The notes beneath the pieces are model-generated. The model did no database searches. It saw only the letters and a list, made by a program, of their open reading frames with translations, and had not been told where the DNA came from. The translations under genes and the position numbers were made by a program. Below are positions 1 to 7,652 of a stretch of 64,000 bases of DNA, piece by piece (position 1 is the first letter of the stretch; each line of letters starts with the position of its first letter). This DNA comes from Herbidospora solisilvae (GTDB lineage Bacteria; Actinomycetota; Actinomycetes; Streptosporangiales; Streptosporangiaceae), in the NCBI RefSeq assembly GCF_009901565.1, contig NZ_WXEW01000014.1, positions 62,001 through 126,000 on the forward strand, read 5' to 3'.

Positions 1-79
1 GTTCCACATATGTCTGGGAGGGACGCAATCCCTCTGATACCCCTCCCGCAACCCACGATCACCTCCTCTCTAGTGAGAT

Positions 80-1006
80 TTATCCGCCCTCCACTGAAAT
101 TCCCGACTTACGAGCAAGAACCACGACACCAACCCCAAAAACGCCAAATTGCACGATCGTTCCCACCAGGGTCTGCCAGGGCAGCGATCCCTGCGCCAGC
201 GCCGAGCCGAGCTCCCCCGCCACCGCCGCGATCCCGAACGCTCCGATGTTGTTGACCGCGTGCAGCGCGATGGCCGCCTCCAGCCCGCCGGTGCGTACCG
301 AGACCCATCCCATCAGCACGCCGAACCCGAACGTATAGGCGATCCCGAAGTCGGTGTAGCCGTGGAAGGCCGCGAAGACGCCCGACGAAATCAGGATCCC
401 CCACCAGGGATTGCGCAAATAGGCGCCGAAAGCCTGAACCACCCAGCCCCGGAACGCGTACTCCTCTGCAGCCGCCTGCACGGGCACGAGGAGAAGGATC
501 ATCACCAGCGGCACGAGCACTTCCGACCAGCCCGCCCAGCCGTATCCCGGAGAGACGCCCGTCGCCAGCAGGGTCAGGGCCTGGGCCGCCTCCCCCAGCA
601 CCACCGCGAGGATCGCCAATGGAACGCACCGCAGGAGCCACCCCCACCGCAGCCGCCCCGCGACCGAGGAAAGGGTGCCGGGCGGGCGACGCTGCACCAG
701 CCAGGCCGCCCCCAGCACGAGCGGGGTCATGATCGCGATCGCCACGAGCTGGAAGGCGAGGTCGAGCACGGGGTCTTCGAACAGGGCCCGGCCCGGGGTC
801 GTCGCCGTCGGCTGACGCGTGACCACGGCCACGAGCACCGCGACCAGGCCCAGCGCCGCCGTCAGGGCGACGTAGACGACCACGATCAACACGGTCCCGA
901 GCGGCGGCCGCCACCAGCGGTGCGCCGGGGTGCGCGCGAGCTGGTCGTACCGCGAACCCGGAGGCGGCGGGACGATCCACGACGTGAGCGATGGCTGCTG
1001 GATCAC
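80..1006 (-). CDS. CPBP family intramembrane metalloprotease
   Basis: A 308-residue polytopic membrane protein starting at GTG. It carries the three CPBP (Rce1/Abi-like) motifs inside membrane helices: EEYAFR with E181, E182 and R186, FAAFH with H215, and HAVNN with H249 and N252/N253. The family cleaves prenylated or membrane substrates, or serves in bacteriocin immunity and protein processing; the substrate here is unknown. Several hydrophobic segments between residues 35 and 300 support an inner-membrane location. It is divergent from the secreted-protein gene starting at 1108, with about 100 bases between them. Family assignment is secure; the role is not. Confidence 0.9.
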   Translation of the reverse strand: MIQQPSLTSWIVPPPPGSRYDQLARTPAHRWWRPPLGTVLIVVVYVALTAALGLVAVLVAVVTRQPTATTPGRALFEDPVLDLAFQLVAIAIMTPLVLGAAWLVQRRPPGTLSSVAGRLRWGWLLRCVPLAILAVVLGEAAQALTLLATGVSPGYGWAGWSEVLVPLVMILLLVPVQAAAEEYAFRGWVVQAFGAYLRNPWWGILISSGVFAAFHGYTDFGIAYTFGFGVLMGWVSVRTGGLEAAIALHAVNNIGAFGIAAVAGELGSALAQGSLPWQTLVGTIVQFGVFGVGVVVLARKSGISVEGG

Positions 1007-1107
1007 GGTCCCATTGTCATCACAGACGAGTGCGCATTAGTCCACAGACAGACGCGGCCCGCCGCGATTCACTCTGGGGCAGGAAACAAACCCAGGAGAG
1101 ACGGAAC

Positions 1108-1827
1108 ATGAGCCGGCTAGGACCCATTTACACATTGGCCGTCGGAGTGGTGATGACCGCGGGCCTGACGGTGGCCAGCGCGACCGCCTCGCCCCAGATC
1201 CAGGAGACCTCGGCCGTGCCCGCGGCGGCAGGGGCCGACCCGCTGGCCACGCCCGAGGCGACCGACGAGGCCACCCCCGACGCGACCCAGGAACCCGAAG
1301 AGGTGGCCGCCCCCGAACCGGAGGAGGACCCGACCCCGAAGAAGGCCGACTACGCGGGCGTCGTCGACCAGAACGGCGGCCTGATCGCCATCTCGATCAG
1401 GAACGGCAAGGTCGTCGGCTACTTCTGCGACGGCAAGATCGAGGCGTGGCTGAAGGGCACCGCCGCGGACAACACGCTCACCCTCGAAGGCAAGGACACC
1501 CTGGTCACCGCAGCGCTGCGCGGCGGCAAGGCGCAGGGCCGCATCGAGTACAAGAACAAGAGCTGGCGCTTCTCCGCCGCCACCGTGAAGAAGCCCTCGG
1601 GCCTCTACCGCGCCACCGCCCAGGTCCGCGGCGCCCGCGTCGTCGGCGGCTGGATCAAGCTCCCCAACGGCCAGTCGGTCGGCCGCATCATGCTCGGCGA
1701 GAACTCCGGCGAGGCCGCGGCGGCCTTCGACGGCGGCGTCCAGGAGTGGTACGGCATCCCGCTCACCCCCCAGGACCCCGACCAGTTCATCGACTCCTTC
1801 CTGGCCCCCGCCGCCCCGGCCTCCTGA
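1108..1827 (+). CDS. Secreted protein of unknown function with acidic Pro/Glu linker
   Basis: A 239-residue protein. The ATG at 1108 is chosen because AGGAGAG lies 7 bases upstream and because it gives a clean signal peptide (residues 1-29, hydrophobic core LAVGVVMTAGLTVA). An Ala/Pro/Glu/Thr-rich linker (about 33-75) precedes a compact domain (about 77-239) rich in predicted beta strands with repeated Lys and Gly turns. I do not recognise the domain. The next gene starts 33 bases downstream on the same strand, so the two are probably co-transcribed and may form an envelope pair. Confidence 0.8.
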   Translation: MSRLGPIYTLAVGVVMTAGLTVASATASPQIQETSAVPAAAGADPLATPEATDEATPDATQEPEEVAAPEPEEDPTPKKADYAGVVDQNGGLIAISIRNGKVVGYFCDGKIEAWLKGTAADNTLTLEGKDTLVTAALRGGKAQGRIEYKNKSWRFSAATVKKPSGLYRATAQVRGARVVGGWIKLPNGQSVGRIMLGENSGEAAAAFDGGVQEWYGIPLTPQDPDQFIDSFLAPAAPAS

Positions 1828-1860
1828 ACCCCGCCGCCCCCGAACGCTTGAGAGCCTGAG

Positions 1861-2418
1861 ATGTCCCACACCCAAGTCGCCCCGCAGCACCGCGGCGCCG
1901 TCGCCCTCCTCGTCATCCCCGTGCTCGCCGGCGGGCTGGTCGCCGCCGCCCTCGGCGTGTACGGCGAACTGCACCCCCCGACCGGTTTCGCCTTCGGCCT
2001 GGCCGGGTTCTCCGGCCCGCTGGCCATGAAGGTCTGGCTGACCACACTCGCCGCGCTGCTGGCGATCGTGCAGGTGTTCTCGGCGTTCGCCATCTGGGGC
2101 CGGATCCCCGTGCGGGGTTCCTGGCCTGGGCCGGTGCACCGGTGGTCGGGACGCCTGGCGTTCCTGGCCACCGTGCCGGTCGCCTTCCACTGCCTCTACG
2201 CGGTGGGCGCGCGCTACGACGATCCTCGCGTCATGTTCCACTCGATCTTCGGCTGCCTCTTCTACGGCGTGTTCGTCACGAAGATGTTGTCGCTGCCCAA
2301 GCGCGGCCTGCCCGGCTGGGTGCTGCCCGTGGCCGGGGGCCTGGTCTTCACCCTGCTGATCGGCCTCTGGCTGACCTCGTCGTTCTGGTTCTTCACCACG
2401 ATCGGCGTGCAGTTCTAG
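1861..2418 (+). CDS. DUF6529-like four- or five-helix membrane protein
   Basis: A 185-residue polytopic membrane protein with helices at about 12-33, 52-78, 97-116, 124-141 and 152-172. Histidines H93, H110 and H127 sit in or next to helices 3 and 4 (PVHRWSGR, VAFH, MFHSIFG), an arrangement reminiscent of b-type haem ligation in cytochrome b561-like proteins. The DUF6529 assignment is from memory of actinomycete proteins with this pattern. It lies 33 bases after the secreted-protein gene, suggesting an operon. Haem binding is an inference. Confidence 0.75.
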   Translation: MSHTQVAPQHRGAVALLVIPVLAGGLVAAALGVYGELHPPTGFAFGLAGFSGPLAMKVWLTTLAALLAIVQVFSAFAIWGRIPVRGSWPGPVHRWSGRLAFLATVPVAFHCLYAVGARYDDPRVMFHSIFGCLFYGVFVTKMLSLPKRGLPGWVLPVAGGLVFTLLIGLWLTSSFWFFTTIGVQF

Positions 2419-2446
2419 ACGCGCCTTCGAAGGGCAGGTTCAGCAC

Positions 2447-2483
2447 GCGAGACACGGCCGGCCTTCGGCCGTCCGCGTCTCGC
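2447..2483. repeat. Hairpin repeat, copy 1 (terminator-like)
   Basis: An inverted repeat with outer arms GCGAGAC / GTCTCGC and inner arms CGGCCG / CGGCCG, ending exactly at the base before the stop codon of the CitE-like gene. Outer arms, core and flank (GGTTCAG on the left) recur at 18062-18099, and a looser version lies at 14164-14200. It probably serves as a rho-independent-like terminator between two convergent genes, although it lacks a T tract. Confidence 0.6.
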
Positions 2484-3419
2484 TCAGGGCCGCTCGAAGC
2501 TCTTCGTCCGGGCGAGCCCTGCGGCGCGGCCCTTGGCCGCCACCACCAGCGCCATCTTGCGCGACGCCTCATCGATCATCTCGTCGCCGAGCATGACCGC
2601 GCCGCGCCGCTCGACCGTCGTGTAGTAGTCGTAGGCGTCGAGGATGAGCTCAGCGTGGTCGTAGTCGTCCTGCGCGGGCGAGAAGACCTCGTTCCCGGCG
2701 TCGATCTGGCCGGGGTGCAGCACCCACTTGCCGTCGAAGCCCAGCGCCGCCGCGCGCGCCGCGACCCGGCGGAACCCGTCGACGTCCTTGATCTGCAGGT
2801 AGGGCCCGTCGATCGCCTGGAGGCCGTGGGCCCTGGCCGCCATGAGGATGCGCATCAGGATGTAGTGGTAGGCGTCGCCCTCGGCGTAGCCGGGCGGCTG
2901 CTCCCCCACCACGAGCGTGCGCATCCCGATCGAGGCCATGAAGTCGGCCGGCCCGAACACCAGCGTCTCGACCCGGGGCGAGGCCTGGGCGATCTCGTCG
3001 ACGTTCACCAGCCCCCGGGCGCTCTCGATCTGCGCCTCGATGCCGATGACGCCGACGGGCAGCCCGACGGCCTTCTCGACCTGCGTCAGCAGCACGTCGA
3101 GCCACCGGACGTGGGAGGCGTCCTCGACCTTGGGCAACATCAGGCAGTGGAGCCGGTCGCCCGCGCCTTCGACCACCTCGATGACGTCGCGGTAGGTCCA
3201 CGAGGTCGACAGGTCGTTGACCCGCACGACCACGGTTTTCCCGCCCCAGTCGCCCTCTTTCAGCGCGGCGACGATGTTCCCGCGCGCCGACTCCTTGGCC
3301 AGCGGGGCCACCGAGTCCTCCAGGTCGAGGAAGACCTCGTCGGCGGGCAACCCCTGGGCCTTCTCCAGGAAACGGGGGTTGCTCCCGGGAACCGCCAGAC
3401 ACGTACGACGCGCGCGCAT
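2484..3419 (-). CDS. HpcH/HpaI aldolase, citrate lyase beta-like (CoA ester lyase)
   Basis: A 311-residue TIM-barrel lyase of the CitE/Mcl family. The start MRARRTCLAVPG at 3419 is preferred over an upstream ATG because this is the family's usual N-terminus. Recognisable segments are FLDLEDSVAP (acidic metal-site region), GIEAQIESARG (substrate and Mg pocket) and LVFGPADFMASIG near the active site. Family members cleave citramalyl-, malyl- or hydroxymethylglutaryl-CoA-type thioesters; the exact substrate cannot be told. The gene is convergent with the DUF6529-like gene and its 3' end abuts the hairpin at 2447-2483. Confidence 0.88.
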   Translation of the reverse strand: MRARRTCLAVPGSNPRFLEKAQGLPADEVFLDLEDSVAPLAKESARGNIVAALKEGDWGGKTVVVRVNDLSTSWTYRDVIEVVEGAGDRLHCLMLPKVEDASHVRWLDVLLTQVEKAVGLPVGVIGIEAQIESARGLVNVDEIAQASPRVETLVFGPADFMASIGMRTLVVGEQPPGYAEGDAYHYILMRILMAARAHGLQAIDGPYLQIKDVDGFRRVAARAAALGFDGKWVLHPGQIDAGNEVFSPAQDDYDHAELILDAYDYYTTVERRGAVMLGDEMIDEASRKMALVVAAKGRAAGLARTKSFERP

Positions 3420-3534
3420 GCGCCCAACCCTACAAAGCCGGGCGGCGGACGTTGTGCCGGGGCGCATACGGGCTCCCCAGGTGATCTATGTGATTAATAG
3501 GGAGGTAATGCCTCTTCCATCAGGGAGTCCAGAG

Positions 3535-4095
3535 ATGTCCCGAGTCGTCGCCGCGAGCCGTCCCGCGGTTCTGTCCGACCTCATCCCCGGCACGATCGTC
3601 CGCGACGTCGCGCTCGTCGTCGGCGCCGCCGCGCTGACCGGCCTGGCCGCCCAGGTGGCGTTCCCGGTGCCCGGCAGCCCCGTGCCGGTGACCCTCCAGA
3701 CCTTCGCCGTGCTGCTCTCCGGAGCCACCCTGGGCCTCTACAGGGCCGCCGCCGGCATGGCCCTCTACCTGCTGGCGGGCCTGGCCGGCGTGCCGTGGTT
3801 CACCGCCGCCGGCGACGCCACGCTGGGCTACGTCGTCGGCTTCTTCCTGGCCGCGTCGGTCGTCGGCGCGCTGGCCGGGCGGGGTGGTGACCGCACCGTC
3901 CCGAGGACGGTCGTCACCATGATCGTCGGCACGGTGCTGATCTACCTCGTCGGCGTGCCGTGGCTGGCCGTGGCCGCCGACATGAGCCTGGCGACCGCGA
4001 TCGAGAAGGGCGTCGTGCCCTTCCTCATCGGCGACGGGCTGAAGGTCCTCGTCGCCGCGGGACTGCTTCCCGCAGCGTGGAAAATCGCCTCCTGA
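3535..4095 (+). CDS. bioY: Biotin transporter BioY (ECF S component)
   Basis: A 186-residue membrane protein with six predicted helices and the BioY signatures GSPVPVTLQTFAVLLSGA near the N-terminus and YLLAGLAGVPWF. BioY binds biotin and works alone or with the EcfAT energising module; no ecfA or ecfT gene lies nearby. The ATG at 3535 is chosen for GGGAG about 8 bases upstream; an in-frame ATG at 3508 has a GGAGG that is too close. I saw no BirA- or BioQ-type operator upstream, so regulation is open. Confidence 0.92.
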   Translation: MSRVVAASRPAVLSDLIPGTIVRDVALVVGAAALTGLAAQVAFPVPGSPVPVTLQTFAVLLSGATLGLYRAAAGMALYLLAGLAGVPWFTAAGDATLGYVVGFFLAASVVGALAGRGGDRTVPRTVVTMIVGTVLIYLVGVPWLAVAADMSLATAIEKGVVPFLIGDGLKVLVAAGLLPAAWKIAS

Positions 4096-4127
4096 CAGGC
4101 GTTTTGACCTGTGGAAAACTGGCGGTC

Positions 4128-4493
4128 ATGAGCCTCGCGTTGATCGAAGACGCCGCGAAGCGGTCGAGCGTGCTGTGGGTGGTGCTGCCCCAGGGCACCC
4201 GCCTGGCCTGGCACGTCTGGCATGACGACGCCATCTATCTGGTGGTCGGGGGCGGGGAGCAGAACCTCCCCGGCCTCACCGCCCAGCACGAGATCGAGGT
4301 CGTGCTCCGGAGCAAGGACAACGGCGCCCAGCTCGTCCGCTTCCCGGCGGCGGTCGAGGTCGTCGACCAGAAGACCAGCCCCGAGGTGATCGCCGCCCTC
4401 GCCAAGGAGCGGCTGAACGCCCCCGACGCGGCCGGGCTGCCCGCCCGGTGGGCCAAGCGGTCGTCGGTGGTCCGGCTCAGGCCGACGGGTTGA
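4128..4493 (+). CDS. Conserved hypothetical protein, small beta-barrel type
   Basis: A 121-residue soluble protein starting at ATG 4128, 32 bases after bioY. It begins with a short helix (LALIEDAAKRSS), then alternating strands ending in WHDDAIYLVVGGGEQNLPGL and VVLRSKDNGAQLVRFPAAV. This layout resembles FMN-binding split-barrel or pyridoxamine-oxidase-like proteins, but no cofactor residues can be pinned down. I do not recognise a family with certainty. Its end overlaps the convergent EamA gene by 17 bases. Confidence 0.7.
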   Translation: MSLALIEDAAKRSSVLWVVLPQGTRLAWHVWHDDAIYLVVGGGEQNLPGLTAQHEIEVVLRSKDNGAQLVRFPAAVEVVDQKTSPEVIAALAKERLNAPDAAGLPARWAKRSSVVRLRPTG

Positions 4494-5424
4494 GCACGGG
4501 CTCGCGCGCGGCGGGCGCCTCCTGCGGGGCCCGCCGTACCGTCGCCGTCTGGGCCAGCAGCGCGCCGAGCAGCACCACCGCACCGCCGATGATCTGGTAA
4601 GCGCCCAGGGCCTCCCCCAGCAGGAAATAGGCGATCAGCGCACCGGTGATGACCTCCAGCGAGGCCACCGTCGCCCCCACGGCCGCCGAGAGCCGCCGCA
4701 CCGCCGTCACCCCGGCGATGTACGCCACCACGGTCGCCACCAGGATCAGCCACCCGGCCGCCCCGGCGACGGGCAGCGTGTTGCCCGCCACGGTCACGAC
4801 GTCGCCGAAGACCGCCCACTCGATCGACCAGGGCCGCGCGAACGGCAGCAGCACGACCGCCGCCCCGATCATGCCCCAGGCCACCAGGCCCAGCGGGTCG
4901 ACGTGCAGGTTGTCGCTCATCAGGAAGTAACCGGCGCAGCACGCCGCCGCCAGCAGGGCCAGCACCAGCCCGAGGGCGTCGAGCCGCAGCCCGTCCCAGA
5001 CCTCGACCACGACCGCCAGCCCGGCCACCGCGATCACCGCGCCGATGCAGGCCGCCTTCGGCAGCCTGATCCGGCGGACGAACCGCACCCAGAGCACCAC
5101 CAGGACCGGCGAGGTGTACTCGATCAGCAACGTCACGCCGACGGGCAGCCGCTGGATGGCCAGGAAGTACAGGGCCTGGACCCCGGCGACGGCGACCAGG
5201 GCGTACACCCCGAAGAAGAGCCACTGGGAACGGGGGATGCGCAGCGCGGCGGGCCGCAGCAGCGCCAGCGCGGCCAGCAGCAGCAGCCCGGCGCCGGCCA
5301 TGCGCACCCACACCGACTCCAGCGGGGCCAGCCCGGCGGCGTTCAGATACTTCGCCATGGGTCCGGAGAACCCGAAGCACACGGCGGACACGGCCGCGAT
5401 TCCAAGGCTGACTGACCGGATCAT
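4477..5424 (-). CDS. EamA/DMT family transporter
   Basis: A 315-residue, ten-helix membrane protein made of two EamA repeats (about 8-140 and 150-290). Typical segments are FGFSGPMAKYLNAAG in repeat 1 and ASLEVITGALIAYFLLGEALG in repeat 2, the latter a hallmark of DMT-superfamily metabolite and amino-acid exporters. The substrate is unknown. It starts at ATG 5424, divergent from the CBS protein at 5506, and converges with the gene at 4128. Confidence 0.9.
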   Translation of the reverse strand: MIRSVSLGIAAVSAVCFGFSGPMAKYLNAAGLAPLESVWVRMAGAGLLLLAALALLRPAALRIPRSQWLFFGVYALVAVAGVQALYFLAIQRLPVGVTLLIEYTSPVLVVLWVRFVRRIRLPKAACIGAVIAVAGLAVVVEVWDGLRLDALGLVLALLAAACCAGYFLMSDNLHVDPLGLVAWGMIGAAVVLLPFARPWSIEWAVFGDVVTVAGNTLPVAGAAGWLILVATVVAYIAGVTAVRRLSAAVGATVASLEVITGALIAYFLLGEALGAYQIIGGAVVLLGALLAQTATVRRAPQEAPAAREPVLNPSA

Positions 5425-5505
5425 GACTCTTCCCTGTAACTACCGTTGACCTACTTTGATCCTGTCATATCCAACCGGACCGGGGCATCCCCATAACCTG
5501 CCAGC

Positions 5506-6714
5506 GTGGAGCGGATCTTCGTGGCCCGGCTGGCCGGGCTCGCGGTGTTCGATCCCGCCGGTGACAAGATCGGCCGGATCCGGGACGTGGTCGTCGCACT
5601 GCGCGGCCCGCTGCCCCCGCGTGTCCACGGCTACGTCGTGGAGGTCCAGCCCCGCCGCCGCGTGTTCCTCCCGATCACCCGGGTGATCTCGGTGGAGGCC
5701 GGGGCGGTCATCTTCACCGGGCGCCTCAACCTGCGCCGCTTCGAGCAGCGCGAGTCGGAGACGCTCGCGATCGGCGAGCTGCTCGACCTGAAGATCACCG
5801 TCGAGGGCGAGCCCGGCACCGTCCTCGACCTGGCCATGGAGCAGCCCGATCCGCCCGACTGGCTGATCACCAAGGTCGCCTTCCGGCGCGGCACCCGCCG
5901 CAGGGGCGAGACCACGGTCGTCGACTGGGGCCAGGTCAGCGGCTTCGAGGTGGCGCAGAAGGACCAGGGCGCCCAGAGCCTGCTGGCCGCCTTCGACGCC
6001 ATGCGCCCCGCCGACCTCGCCGGAGTGCTCCAGGAGCTGCCCGGCAAGCGCATGGCCGAGGTGGCCGCCGCGCTCAACGACGACCGGCTGGCCGACGTGC
6101 TGGAGGAGCTGCCCGAACGCGACCAGGTCACGGTGCTGGGCAACCTCGACGCCGAACGGGCCGCCGACGTGCTGGAGCACATGGGCCCCGACGACGCCGC
6201 CGACCTGCTCCAGGAACTCCCGCCCGAACAGGCCGAGCGCCTGCTGGCCCTGATGATCCCCGAAGAGGCCGATCCGGTACGCCGCCTCCTCGGCTACGCC
6301 GAGGACACCGCCGGCGGCATGATGACCACCGAGCCCGTCATCCTGCCCCCCAACGCCACCGTCGCCGAGGCGCTGGCCCGGCTGCGCGTCCGCGAGCAGC
6401 CGCCGTCGATCGCCGCCCAGGTGTTCGTGGCCCGCCCGCCGACCGAGACCCCCACCGGCCGCTACCTCGGCATCGCGCACATCCAGCGATTGCTCCGCGA
6501 GCCCAGCTTCGCCCTGATCGGCTCACTGGTCGACGGCAGCGTCGACCCGATCAGACCCGAGTTCTCCCTCCCCGAGGTGGCCTCCTACCTGGCCACCTAC
6601 AACCTGGTGGCGGCCCCGGTGACCGACGAGGACGGCCGCCTGATCGGCGCGGTCACCGTCGACGACGTCCTGGACCACCTGCTGCCCGAAGACTGGCGGG
6701 AGCGACATGACTGA
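5506..6714 (+). CDS. PRC-barrel, MgtE N-domain and CBS-pair protein without a channel
   Basis: A 402-residue soluble protein with a GTG start. Domains in order: a PRC-barrel-like region (1-75) and a second one (about 95-150), an MgtE N-terminal superhelical domain (about 160-265; repeated ADVLEELP / ADVLEHM / ADLLQELP units), then a CBS pair (about 275-400; TAGGMMTTEPVILPP, RLIGAVTVDDVLDHL). In MgtE the N and CBS domains sense Mg2+ and gate the channel, but no transmembrane channel domain is present here. It overlaps the DUF1003 gene by 8 bases, so the two are translationally coupled. M. tuberculosis Rv1232c/Rv1231c appear to be the equivalent pair. Confidence 0.88.
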   Translation: MERIFVARLAGLAVFDPAGDKIGRIRDVVVALRGPLPPRVHGYVVEVQPRRRVFLPITRVISVEAGAVIFTGRLNLRRFEQRESETLAIGELLDLKITVEGEPGTVLDLAMEQPDPPDWLITKVAFRRGTRRRGETTVVDWGQVSGFEVAQKDQGAQSLLAAFDAMRPADLAGVLQELPGKRMAEVAAALNDDRLADVLEELPERDQVTVLGNLDAERAADVLEHMGPDDAADLLQELPPEQAERLLALMIPEEADPVRRLLGYAEDTAGGMMTTEPVILPPNATVAEALARLRVREQPPSIAAQVFVARPPTETPTGRYLGIAHIQRLLREPSFALIGSLVDGSVDPIRPEFSLPEVASYLATYNLVAAPVTDEDGRLIGAVTVDDVLDHLLPEDWRERHD

Positions 6715-7180
6715 AGGCCGGCTCGACCAGCCCCGCGAACTGCGCAGGCGACTGCCCATCCGGTACGACCCCGAGGCGTTCGGCAAGTGGTCGGAGAAGT
6801 TCGCGCGTTTCCTGGGCACGGCCAGGTTCCTCGTCTACATGACCGCCTTCGTGATCGTCTGGGTCACCTGGAACACCCTCGGCCCGATGAGGTTCGACCC
6901 CTACCCGTTCATCTTCCTGACCCTGATGCTCTCGCTCCAGGCGTCGTACGCCGCCCCGCTGATCCTGCTCGCGCAGAACCGGCAGGACGACCGCGACCGG
7001 GTTCAGGGCGAGCAGGACCGCCACGCGGCGGAGCAGAACCGGGCGGAGCTCGAATATCTGACCCGGGAGATCGCCTCGTTGCGCATCGCCTTGGGTGAGG
7101 TCGCCACGCGCGACTTCATCAAGGCCGAGGCTGAATGGCTAGTGGACCAGCTTGACGGCAAGGGCGGCACACTGCCCTAG
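6707..7180 (+). CDS. DUF1003 membrane protein
   Basis: A 157-residue protein with two membrane helices (about 41-62 and 72-92) carrying the DUF1003 signature: WNTLGPMRFDPYPFIFLTLMLS and the following Ala-rich helix ending LLAQNRQ. The C-terminal 60 residues form a charged helix likely to be cytoplasmic and coiled-coil. Its start ATGACTGA overlaps the end of the MgtE_N/CBS gene, so the pair is probably made together and may form a membrane complex. The 3' end overlaps the convergent marR by 42 bases. Function is unknown. Confidence 0.88.
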   Translation: MTEGRLDQPRELRRRLPIRYDPEAFGKWSEKFARFLGTARFLVYMTAFVIVWVTWNTLGPMRFDPYPFIFLTLMLSLQASYAAPLILLAQNRQDDRDRVQGEQDRHAAEQNRAELEYLTREIASLRIALGEVATRDFIKAEAEWLVDQLDGKGGTLP

Positions 7181-7597
7181 CTCGGCCCCGCTCAGCCGCT
7201 CGACGAACTGGGCCCGCACACCGCGCAGGTAGGTCGGGGTGGCCTCGTCGAGCAGCGCCGTGCCCTTGTCGGTGAGCACGGCGTAGAGGCCGCGCGCATC
7301 GCTCGGGCAGGCCTGCCGTTCGACCAGGCCGTCGCGTTGCAGCCGGTCGATCAGCCGGGTCAGCCCGCTGCGCGACAGCAGCACCCGGTCGGCGAGGTCG
7401 TTCATCCGCAGCCGCTTGTAGGGCGCCTCGGACAGTTGGAGCAGCACGTCGTACGAGGCCATCGCCAGATCGTGGGACTCCAGGAGGTCGGATTCGATGC
7501 TCCGGGTGATCCGCATCTGGGCACGCTGCATCGTGCGCCAGACCTCGATTTGTTCCGCCGACAGGACAGGCGGACTTGTCGGACTCACCCGCGTCAT
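7139..7597 (-). CDS. MarR family transcriptional regulator
   Basis: A 152-residue winged-helix regulator with an N-terminal dimerisation helix (about 15-45), the recognition region (about 60-105; LADRVLLSRSGLTRLIDRLQRDGLV) and a wing with DARGLYAVLTDKG. Such proteins usually repress a divergent or neighbouring gene and respond to phenolic or oxidative ligands. It is divergent from mrp, and an inverted repeat at 7607-7633 in the shared promoter is a plausible operator. The 3' end overlaps the DUF1003 gene. Confidence 0.9.
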   Translation of the reverse strand: MTRVSPTSPPVLSAEQIEVWRTMQRAQMRITRSIESDLLESHDLAMASYDVLLQLSEAPYKRLRMNDLADRVLLSRSGLTRLIDRLQRDGLVERQACPSDARGLYAVLTDKGTALLDEATPTYLRGVRAQFVERLSGAELGQCAALAVKLVH

Positions 7598-7606
7598 CCT
7601 AGAGGT

Positions 7607-7633
7607 GCGACCTCGATTCGTATGACAGGTCGC
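7607..7633. promoter_or_regulatory. Candidate MarR operator between marR and mrp
   Basis: A perfect inverted repeat GCGACCT / AGGTCGC with a 13-base spacer, centred in the 55-base divergent intergenic region 10 bases upstream of the marR start codon. Position and symmetry suit autorepression of marR and possible control of mrp. No binding motif for this particular MarR is known to me. Confidence 0.4.
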
Positions 7634-7652
7634 CAGTTCGTAGCATGACTAC

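Noticed and set aside
1-79. A possible gene at the left edge
   Set aside because: The short open frame from base 10 is mostly opposite the CPBP gene and has a low-complexity product; nothing else is seen in this stretch.
3420-3534. Biotin-responsive operator upstream of bioY
   Set aside because: Neither a BirA-type nor a BioQ-type (TGAAC/GTTCA) dyad is present; the weak CTAT/ATAG symmetry is not enough.
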